From: Clostridia bacterium
GTDB taxonomy: Bacteria; Bacillota; Clostridia; UMGS1810
DNA length: 5,884 bases
Direction: 5' to 3'
Assembly (NCBI GenBank): GCA_017629325.1
Contig: JAGBXL010000137.1
Coordinates: 1-5,884 of the forward strand
The position numbers and the translations under genes were made by a program. A model generated the notes under the pieces. That model was not told where the DNA came from. It did no database searches and worked only from the letters and a program-made list of their open reading frames with translations. This document shows positions 1 through 3,944 of this stretch, piece by piece. Positions within the stretch are counted from its first letter, which is position 1. Each line of letters starts with the position of its first letter.

Positions 1-78
1 AGTACCATCTGCCTTTAATTTTGTTGTGCCCGTCAGACAAGCAAAAAAATTTGCTTTTCAAAATTGAGATTAAATTTC

Positions 79-112
79 AAAACCCTCAAAAACAACCGTT
101 TTTGAGGGTTTT
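79..112. terminator. Bidirectional intrinsic terminator at the end of the cotJ operon
   Basis: A perfect 15-bp stem (79-93 pairing with 98-112) encloses a 4-nt loop. It has a GC core (CCCTC/GAGGG) with A-runs on one side and T-runs on the other, so either strand gives a stem ending in a U-tract. It lies 9 nt past the cotJC stop codon and should end the minus-strand cotJ transcript. It could also stop any plus-strand transcript entering from the left edge. Confidence 0.85.
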
Positions 113-121
113 AAGCTTATA

Positions 122-715
122 TCAGCAGTTTTTCATGCCCATATAATATTTATTCTTTTCAGTTAGCTTTTCTTCTAAATGACGAAGTGCTTCACCAAAT
201 CTCTGATAATGCACAATTTCTCTCTCTCTTAAAAATTTAATTGCGTCATTAACATCAGGGTCATCACTTAATCTTAAAATATTATCATAGGTTGCTCTTG
301 CTTTTTGCTCAGCAGCTAAATCTTCGGTCAAATCTGCAATCGGGTCGCCTGTAACTGCAATATAAGCTGCAGTAAATGGGGTTCCATTGGTATTTGCAGG
401 GTAAACCCCTGTTGTATGATTCATAAAATAATCTGCAAAGCCGCTTTCCTTAACGCAGTCTTCGTTTAAATCTCTTGTGAGCTGATACACAATCGAGCCA
501 ACAACCTCAAGGTGTGCCATTTCTTCCGTGCCAATATCATTAAGAAGTCCTTTTGTAACAGAATCCGGCATAGAAAATCTCTGGCTTAAATATCTAAGTG
601 ATGCACCAAGTTCGCCGTCAGGCCCACCGTACTGTGCAAGCACAAATTTAGCAAGTTCAGGATTTTTATTTTTAATGTTAACCGGATATATTAAATTCTT
701 TTTATAATCCCACAT
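122..715 (-). CDS. cotJC: Spore coat protein CotJC, manganese-catalase family
   Basis: This 197-residue protein of the CotJC family has the ferritin-like fold of non-haem manganese catalases and is expected in the inner spore coat. All five di-manganese ligand positions of the family are visible: Glu35 in GELGASLRY, Glu65 and His68 in EEMAHLE, Glu136 in LAAEQKAR, and Glu166 with His169 in REREIVHYQRF (Glu166 precedes the ligand His169 as the second E-x-x-H box). Peroxide dismutation is therefore chemically plausible, although in vivo catalase activity is inferred. The length is close to the roughly 190 residues of B. subtilis CotJC. The ATG at 713-715 is preceded by an AGGAA ribosome binding site (725-729). 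The gene is last in a cotJA-cotJB-cotJC operon, 26 nt after cotJB, and is followed by a terminator. In B. subtilis the operon is transcribed by the mother-cell factor sigma-E. Confidence 0.95.
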   Translation of the reverse strand: MWDYKKNLIYPVNIKNKNPELAKFVLAQYGGPDGELGASLRYLSQRFSMPDSVTKGLLNDIGTEEMAHLEVVGSIVYQLTRDLNEDCVKESGFADYFMNHTTGVYPANTNGTPFTAAYIAVTGDPIADLTEDLAAEQKARATYDNILRLSDDPDVNDAIKFLREREIVHYQRFGEALRHLEEKLTEKNKYYMGMKNC

Positions 716-741
716 AATAATTCATTCCTTTCTGAAAACAC

Positions 742-1125
742 CTAACAGCTAGCTTTTTCCCAAGGCCATTTTTCACATTTCTCAACCCAGTCAAAAAAGC
801 TGTCATTTGATGAGTTATGCACATAAAGAGGCCCGTATTTTGCCTGATAATCGTTTTTAAGACTCTTGCAGGTTGCTGCAAGTTCTTTAAATAATTCAAT
901 AGCTTCTGCAGATTCAGGATGTGTATCCAGGAATAAATTAAGGTCAATAATTGCAAAATCAAGTTCCTGAATTCTTCTCATCATTTCACATCTGGAAGAA
1001 ACATAAGCTTGGTTTTCCACACAAAGCTCGGTTTCTTTTTCTTCCGCAGCAGATGAATCAGATAAAATTTTTTTCTTTTGTTCATCATAGCTAAATGGAC
1101 AGCAGTCCGCTTTTGGATAAAACAT
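742..1125 (-). CDS. cotJB: Spore coat protein CotJB with a cysteine-containing N-terminal extension
   Basis: This is a 127-residue protein. Residues about 48-123 are the CotJB domain: RRIQELDFAIIDLNLFLDTHP, then an amphipathic helix, then KYGPL, then a C-terminal aromatic cluster ending in WPWE. CotJB is a small coat component needed with CotJA and CotJC for coat assembly; it has no known enzymatic role. About 47 residues precede the domain. They begin MFYPKADCCPF and are rich in Lys, Glu and Ser. The whole protein has seven cysteines (8, 9, 35, 46, 86, 117, 127), unusual for a short soluble protein but suited to coat cross-linking. The long start is favoured because GGAGGT stands 7 nt before the ATG, while the internal Met48/Met49 codons have no ribosome binding site. 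The gene lies 30 nt after cotJA. Confidence 0.9.
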   Translation of the reverse strand: MFYPKADCCPFSYDEQKKKILSDSSAAEEKETELCVENQAYVSSRCEMMRRIQELDFAIIDLNLFLDTHPESAEAIELFKELAATCKSLKNDYQAKYGPLYVHNSSNDSFFDWVEKCEKWPWEKASC

Positions 1126-1132
1126 ATATATT

Positions 1133-1138
1133 ACCTCC
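1133..1138 (-). promoter_or_regulatory. Strong ribosome binding site fixing the cotJB start
   Basis: On the minus strand this reads GGAGGT, 7 nt before the ATG at 1123-1125. It is the only Shine-Dalgarno sequence available to cotJB, so the 47-residue extension ahead of the CotJB domain is probably translated. Confidence 0.85.
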
Positions 1139-1155
1139 GTATCGTTATTTAAATT

Positions 1156-1344
1156 TTATTTGCATGGAGCTTCCTTAAACGGACTCATTATAGGATTGTT
1201 TTTATAACGCTCAAATGGAACATCAAGATCTTTGAAAATTGTACCACGGTAAAGTGCTTTATCGGCTTTATATAAGTTTTCAAATTTCTGAAATGGCACA
1301 TAAGCAAAGGCATGCTGTGGGTTTTCAGGCATAAATGGAATCAT
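1156..1344 (-). CDS. cotJA: Spore coat associated protein CotJA
   Basis: This 62-residue protein matches the CotJA family. It has a proline-rich N-terminus (MIPFMPENP), then AYVPFQ at residues 14-19, and the family signature around residues 25-44 containing ADKALYRGTIF and LDVPF. CotJA is a small structural component of the spore coat that acts with CotJB and CotJC. It is somewhat shorter than the Bacillus protein, as is common in Clostridia. The ATG at 1342-1344 follows a very strong GGAGGTGG site (1349-1356 on the minus strand). It is first in the operon, so the cotJ promoter should lie between 1357 and about 1480. I did not find a convincing sigma-E -10/-35 pair there. Confidence 0.92.
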   Translation of the reverse strand: MIPFMPENPQHAFAYVPFQKFENLYKADKALYRGTIFKDLDVPFERYKNNPIMSPFKEAPCK

Positions 1345-1418
1345 ATTTCCACCTCCGTAATATAAAATCGCCCCAATGCATATAATATTCTATTGCAAAG
1401 CCAAGTGTTACTTCCTAT

Positions 1419-1447
1419 TTGACGAACATAAAATTGTGTGTTAAAAT
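1419..1447 (+). promoter_or_regulatory. Probable sigma-A promoter for pgeF
   Basis: TTGACG (1419-1424) and TAAAAT (1442-1447) are separated by exactly 17 nt, with one mismatch to consensus in each hexamer. The predicted transcript start near 1454 would give a leader of about 55 nt to the ATG at 1510, or about 30 nt to the GTG at 1486. The position fits the divergent gene pair, but AT-rich DNA gives such matches by chance. Confidence 0.5.
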
Positions 1448-1472
1448 TATAGAAAACTAACTTAATTGTCAT
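1446..1472 (-). promoter_or_regulatory. Possible minus-strand promoter towards cotJ
   Basis: On the minus strand ATGACA (complement of 1467-1472) and TATAAT (complement of 1446-1451) are 15 nt apart. The hexamers are good but the spacing is short for sigma-A. It would give a leader of about 95 nt before cotJA. A sigma-E promoter is expected for cotJ from B. subtilis, so this element may be fortuitous. Confidence 0.25.
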
Positions 1473-1490
1473 TTTAAAAAAGCGAGTGAT

Positions 1491-1499
1491 TGATATAAT
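1491..1499 (+). promoter_or_regulatory. Extended -10 element TGATATAAT before pgeF
   Basis: This is a perfect match to the extended -10 consensus TGnTATAAT; the region 17 nt upstream has only a poor -35 (ATTTTA). Transcription would begin near 1506, leaving only 3-4 nt before the ATG at 1510. It lies within codons 2-5 of the longer GTG-initiated frame, so it argues for the shorter protein if it is real. Confidence 0.35.
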
Positions 1500-1509
1500 A
1501 TCCGAAAAA

Positions 1510-2313
1510 ATGTATCTTGTGCAAAAAGGGCAGATAAAGCTTTTAAAATTTAAAGCTTTAGATAATCTTGAGTATATTAACCACACCGTTTCAACAAGGT
1601 GCGGCGGTGTATCTTCAAAAGATGGTCTTGAAAGCCTTAATCTTGGAACATACACAGCAGACTCAATAGAAAACGTACGCGAAAATTACAGGCTTTTTTG
1701 TAGTTTTGCAGGCTATGATGAAAAAAGACTTGTTCTGGGAAATCAAACTCATAGTCTTAATGTTCGTTATGCCACATCGGCAGACTCTGGAAAAGGAATA
1801 TTTCTAGAGAGGGACTACACCGATGTTGATGCGCTTATAACAGATGAAAAAAACCTTCCTCTTGTTATCCACACAGCAGATTGCGTGCCGGTATCTTTTA
1901 TAGATACAAAGCTTAAAGTGATAGGAGCTGCCCATTGCGGCTGGCGAGGAACTATTGGTGAGCTTTCAAGAAAAACTATTGAAGCAATGATAAATAAATT
2001 CGGCACAAATCCTGAGGATATTGTTTCAACAGTGGGACCGTGTATTTGTCAGATGTGTTACGAGGTGTCGGAAGACCTTTATAATGATTTTGTAAATAAA
2101 TTCGGTGAAAGCTGTGCTCTTATAAAAAAAGATTTGTCATATTATATTGATCTGGCTATGATAAATAAACAGATTCTTATTAAATGCGGTGTTAAAGAAG
2201 ATAATATAATAGTTTCCGATTTATGTACCTGTTGCAATACAGATATTCTTTATTCACATAGAGGACAAGGCTCCAAAAGGGGTATTTTTGCAAGTGTACT
2301 TGAAATCAATTAG
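1510..2313 (+). CDS. pgeF: PgeF/YlmD (YfiH, DUF152 family) protein
   Basis: This is a complete member of the YfiH/PgeF family (B. subtilis YlmD), 267 residues from this start. The family was first named polyphenol oxidase (laccase domain). Members have been shown to act as purine nucleoside phosphorylase/adenosine deaminase-type enzymes, and E. coli PgeF has been linked to editing of misincorporated L-Ser in peptidoglycan precursors. Counting from the GTG at 1486, the zinc-site residues are His89 (NQTHS), Cys133 (TADCVPV) and His150 (AAHCGWRG). Further motifs are STRCGGVS (36-43), GPCICQMCYEV (184-194) and the C-terminal CTCC followed by LYSHRG and SKRGIF. Neither candidate start has a Shine-Dalgarno sequence. 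I chose the ATG because its N-terminus (MYLVQKG) aligns with the usual start of clostridial homologues. The alternative is GTG at 1486, adding eight residues. No clear terminator follows. Confidence 0.92.
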   Translation: MYLVQKGQIKLLKFKALDNLEYINHTVSTRCGGVSSKDGLESLNLGTYTADSIENVRENYRLFCSFAGYDEKRLVLGNQTHSLNVRYATSADSGKGIFLERDYTDVDALITDEKNLPLVIHTADCVPVSFIDTKLKVIGAAHCGWRGTIGELSRKTIEAMINKFGTNPEDIVSTVGPCICQMCYEVSEDLYNDFVNKFGESCALIKKDLSYYIDLAMINKQILIKCGVKEDNIIVSDLCTCCNTDILYSHRGQGSKRGIFASVLEIN

Positions 2314-2334
2314 GTTATTTTGCTATATGTTTGT

Positions 2335-2351
2335 TAATACTAAGTAATACT
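2335..2351 (+). repeat. TAATACT tandem pair upstream of the yceD-rpmF promoter, possible operator
   Basis: TAATACT occurs at 2335-2341 and 2345-2351, a spacing of 10 bp, or about one helical turn. The junction also forms the palindrome TACTAAGTA (2338-2346). The pair ends 33 nt upstream of the -35 hexamer at 2385. A regulator site is conceivable. It vaguely resembles FapR operators, which control some rpmF-plsX operons, but does not match their consensus well and no plsX is present. Confidence 0.2.
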
Positions 2352-2384
2352 GATTGTAAAAATCAATCAAAAATAAAAAAGTGC

Positions 2385-2413
2385 TTGACAAATTGGCATT
2401 AAATATATATAAT
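2385..2413 (+). promoter_or_regulatory. Consensus sigma-A promoter of yceD-rpmF
   Basis: TTGACA (2385-2390) and TATAAT (2408-2413) are both perfect consensus hexamers with the optimal 17-nt spacer. Transcription should start near 2420, about 18 nt before the yceD ATG. It is the strongest promoter in the window, as expected for a unit encoding a ribosomal protein. It shows that the in-frame GTG at 2381 cannot be the start used from this promoter. Confidence 0.88.
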
Positions 2414-2427
2414 AGTTTTGTTATGTC

Positions 2428-2433
2428 GAGGTG
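2428..2433 (+). promoter_or_regulatory. Ribosome binding site fixing the yceD start
   Basis: GAGGTG ends 4 nt before the ATG at 2438 and lies downstream of the predicted transcript start. It supports the 165-residue protein over the longer frame that opens at 2381 within the promoter. Confidence 0.75.
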
Positions 2434-2437
2434 TATT

Positions 2438-2935
2438 ATGATTATAGATATTTCCAGATTATTAGTAAACGATGGTGCTTCAATAAATATTGATAAATCA
2501 ATAGAAATTGAGCCTGGCATATTTAATGAGCAGGATATCATCATAACCGCCCCGGTTAAAGCAAGCGGCGATATCAAAAGCATCAGTGGTATGCTGTATC
2601 TCACATTAGGTATTAGTGCGAAATACACTGCAAAATGTTCCAGATGCTTGGCTGATACTGCAGAGGAGCTTGATTTTACGATAAACGAGGTTTTCTCAAA
2701 ACCCGGATTGGAAAACGAAAATGATGAGGTCATCATTTTAGACTCCAATGAAATCGATCTGCAGGATATTATTGTGCAGGCACTCAGTTGTGCATTGCCG
2801 ATAACGAGCCTGTGCAGTGAAAACTGCAAGGGTTTTTGTCCTGAATGTGGTTGCAATCTCAATGTAGAAACCTGCAACTGTGAAGTCGATGACATAGACC
2901 CGAGGCTTGCTGTACTTAAAGATTTTTTAAAATGA
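2438..2935 (+). CDS. yceD: YceD family protein (DUF177), predicted zinc-binding, large-subunit rRNA-linked
   Basis: This 165-residue YceD/DUF177 protein is recognised from its cysteine pattern and its position before rpmF. It has a Cys67-x2-Cys70 pair (KCSRCL), then a C-terminal cluster Cys126-x3-Cys130-x3-Cys134-x2-Cys137 (CKGFCPECG), then Cys146-x-Cys148 and the family ending DPRLAVLKDFL. These cysteines probably bind zinc. In E. coli and in plant plastids, family members are needed for normal 23S rRNA accumulation or processing; the molecular activity is unknown. The start at 2438 has a GAGGTG site and lies just after a consensus promoter. The earlier in-frame GTG at 2381 overlaps that promoter and is rejected. 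The gene is 29 nt upstream of rpmF and almost certainly co-transcribed with it. Confidence 0.92.
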   Translation: MIIDISRLLVNDGASINIDKSIEIEPGIFNEQDIIITAPVKASGDIKSISGMLYLTLGISAKYTAKCSRCLADTAEELDFTINEVFSKPGLENENDEVIILDSNEIDLQDIIVQALSCALPITSLCSENCKGFCPECGCNLNVETCNCEVDDIDPRLAVLKDFLK

Positions 2936-2951
2936 TGACAAAGTAATATTT

Positions 2952-2959
2952 GGAGGTGG
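2952..2959 (+). promoter_or_regulatory. Ribosome binding site fixing the rpmF start
   Basis: GGAGGTGG lies just upstream of the ATG at 2965. It excludes the in-frame TTG at 2950, which precedes it and would add five residues. Confidence 0.9.
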
Positions 2960-2964
2960 AACAA

Positions 2965-3141
2965 ATGGCAGTACCCAAGAGAAAAGTTTCAAAAGCAAGA
3001 AGAGATAAAAGAAGAGCAAATTGGAAGCTCTCTTTACCCGGCATGATTAAATGCCCAAAATGCGGTGAATTCAAATTACCTCACAGAGTATGTAAGGCTT
3101 GCGGTTCATACGACGGTAAAGATATCTTAAAGGCTGAATAA
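2965..3141 (+). CDS. rpmF: 50S ribosomal protein L32 (zinc-ribbon form)
   Basis: This 58-residue protein begins MAVPKRKVSKARRDKRRAN, the invariant basic start of bacterial L32. It ends in a zinc ribbon, Cys30-x2-Cys33 (CPKC) with Cys43-x2-Cys46 (CKAC). It is a structural protein of the large ribosomal subunit located near the peptidyl-transferase region of 23S rRNA. All four cysteines are kept, so this is the zinc-containing (C+) paralogue type rather than the cysteine-less form induced under zinc starvation in some bacteria. The gene directly follows yceD, the usual bacterial arrangement, and is closed by a strong terminator rather than continuing into plsX and fab genes as in many Firmicutes. 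Confidence 0.98.
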   Translation: MAVPKRKVSKARRDKRRANWKLSLPGMIKCPKCGEFKLPHRVCKACGSYDGKDILKAE

Positions 3142-3151
3142 TAAAAAGCTC

Positions 3152-3187
3152 AAATAACCTGCCTTAGTTTAAAGGCAGGTTATTTTT
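3152..3187 (+). terminator. Intrinsic terminator of yceD-rpmF
   Basis: A 14-bp perfect stem (3152-3165 with 3172-3185) has a GC-rich centre (CCTGCC/GGCAGG), a 6-nt loop and a T5 run at 3183-3187. It begins 10 nt after the rpmF stop, so the downstream genes need their own promoter or read-through. Confidence 0.92.
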
Positions 3188-3206
3188 GATATGTATTAGT
3201 TTTTCT

Positions 3207-3258
3207 TCGCGTGAGCTGATGTTAAACGCGACATGGGTGCAGGCTCAGCCTGCTTTTT
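3207..3258 (+). promoter_or_regulatory. Structured leader with second terminator-like hairpin before the phosphatase gene
   Basis: There are two GC-rich hairpins in AT-rich surroundings. The first pairs TCGCGT (3207-3212) with ACGCGA (3226-3231) around a 13-nt loop. The second is GCAGGC (3239-3244) with GCCTGC (3248-3253), a 3-nt loop, then T5 (3254-3258), which is intrinsic-terminator geometry. GCTGA in the first loop (3215-3219) is complementary to TCAGC in the second hairpin (3245-3249), so the structures could compete or kiss. The U-tract ends 8 nt before the next gene's ribosome binding site. This looks like a transcription attenuator, but I could not match it to a known riboswitch, and it may simply be a back-up terminator for rpmF. 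Confidence 0.4.
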
Positions 3259-3279
3259 GAATTATGGGAAGGTGTTAAA

Positions 3280-3933
3280 ATGAAAAAATATGAATATCTT
3301 CTTTTTGATTTAGACGGAACAATAACCGATTCCTTTGAAAGCGTGGCAAATTGTTTTTGCTATGCACTAAAGCATTTTGGCATAGAGGTTAAAAATATTT
3401 CTGAGCTTCGCCCGGCCCTTGGACCCCCTTTAAAAGATTCATTTATGAATCTTTATGGCTTTAGCGAAGAAAATGCAATTATTGCTGTTGAAAAATACCG
3501 CCAGCGTTATAAAATATATAACACTCTTGAAAATAAACTTTATGACGGAATTGATGTTATACTAAAGAATTTGCAAGAAAATGGATATAAGCTTATTTTA
3601 GCAACTTCAAAACCCGAAGAATATGCGGTTAAAATACTTAAATATTTTAATCTGGATAAATATTTTTATAATATTTGCGGAGCAAGCTTTGATAAAAGCC
3701 GAAGTGAAAAGGAAGATGTTTTAAAATATCTTATTGAGAAAAATAAAATAGACGATTTATCACGGGCAGTTATGATAGGTGATAGAAAATATGACCTCGA
3801 AGCTGCCGGGACGCTGGGGATAGATGCAATAGGCGTTCTCTATGGATACGGAGATAAAGAAGAACTTTCATCTTATAAAAATGTTTTTCTTGCCCCATCG
3901 CCCGAAATGTTGTATAATTATCTTACCAAATAA
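3280..3933 (+). CDS. HAD-superfamily hydrolase, phosphoglycolate-phosphatase-like
   Basis: This is a complete 217-residue HAD-superfamily (class C1 cap) phosphatase, cytosolic. Motif I is FDLDGT with nucleophile Asp10 and acid/base Asp12. Motif II is ATSK with Thr109 or Ser110. Motif III is probably Lys144. Motif IV is GDRKYD with Asp168 and Asp172 for magnesium. The helical cap spans about 16-85 and carries LGPPL (47-51), typical of Gph and related subfamilies. Such enzymes release phosphate from small phosphorylated metabolites. Phosphoglycolate is the usual default annotation, but the substrate cannot be read from sequence, and a nucleotide or sugar phosphate is equally possible. The ATG has a GGAAGGTG site (3267-3274). 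The DUF512 gene follows after 11 nt, so co-transcription is likely. Confidence 0.9.
   Translation: MKKYEYLLFDLDGTITDSFESVANCFCYALKHFGIEVKNISELRPALGPPLKDSFMNLYGFSEENAIIAVEKYRQRYKIYNTLENKLYDGIDVILKNLQENGYKLILATSKPEEYAVKILKYFNLDKYFYNICGASFDKSRSEKEDVLKYLIEKNKIDDLSRAVMIGDRKYDLEAAGTLGIDAIGVLYGYGDKEELSSYKNVFLAPSPEMLYNYLTK
3890..3918 (+). promoter_or_regulatory. Possible internal promoter for the DUF512-der genes
   Basis: TTGCCC (3890-3895) and TATAAT (3913-3918) have a 17-nt spacer. They lie within the last codons of the phosphatase gene, and transcription would begin near 3925, about 20 nt before the next start. The -10 is perfect and the -35 matches four of six. If real, it lets the essential gene der be transcribed independently of the leader at 3207-3258. 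Confidence 0.35.
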
Positions 3934-3944
3934 ATTTAATGTAA

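Noticed and set aside
2..67. Open plus-strand frame from the left edge ending in TGA at 65-67, with a weak hairpin AAGCAAA/TTTGCTT (39-45/50-56) followed by T-residues
   Set aside because: Only about 21 residues are visible, with no recognisable motif, and the hairpin is AT-rich with a short U-tract. It could be the tail of an upstream gene, but the sequence does not support calling it.
702..962. Minus-strand frame of 86 codons within cotJB
   Set aside because: It overlaps cotJB in another frame and shows no recognisable family.
1357..1480. Sigma-E promoter for the cotJ operon
   Set aside because: Expected from B. subtilis, but no minus-strand CATAnnnT-type -10 with a suitable -35 was found. 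The one good -10-like string (CATAAAAT, 1427-1434) is on the plus strand and lacks a matching -35.
1541..1560. AAAGCTTT-type repeated and inverted motifs at the start of pgeF
   Set aside because: They are within coding sequence made of Lys, Leu and Phe codons in AT-rich DNA and are best explained by codon composition.
1341..1655. Minus-strand frame of 104 codons across the divergent intergenic region and the start of pgeF
   Set aside because: It is antisense to the conserved pgeF N-terminus and overlaps the cotJA start and ribosome binding site, with no motif.
1815..2006. Minus-strand frame of 63 codons inside pgeF
   Set aside because: It is antisense to the zinc-site region of pgeF and is a shadow frame.
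2351..2369. Hairpin TGATTG/CAATCA as a terminator for pgeF
   Set aside because: The stem is only 6 bp and AT-rich, with no following T-run; A-residues follow on the plus strand.
2381..2437. N-terminal extension of YceD from GTG 2381
   Set aside because: It lies across the TTGACA/TATAAT promoter and upstream of the predicted transcript start; the ATG at 2438 has its own ribosome binding site.
2323..2964. Long minus-strand frame of about 213 codons opposite yceD
   Set aside because: It is antisense to a well-recognised YceD gene, covers a consensus plus-strand promoter, has low-complexity Ser/Leu/Ile composition and no ribosome binding site. It is a shadow of yceD.
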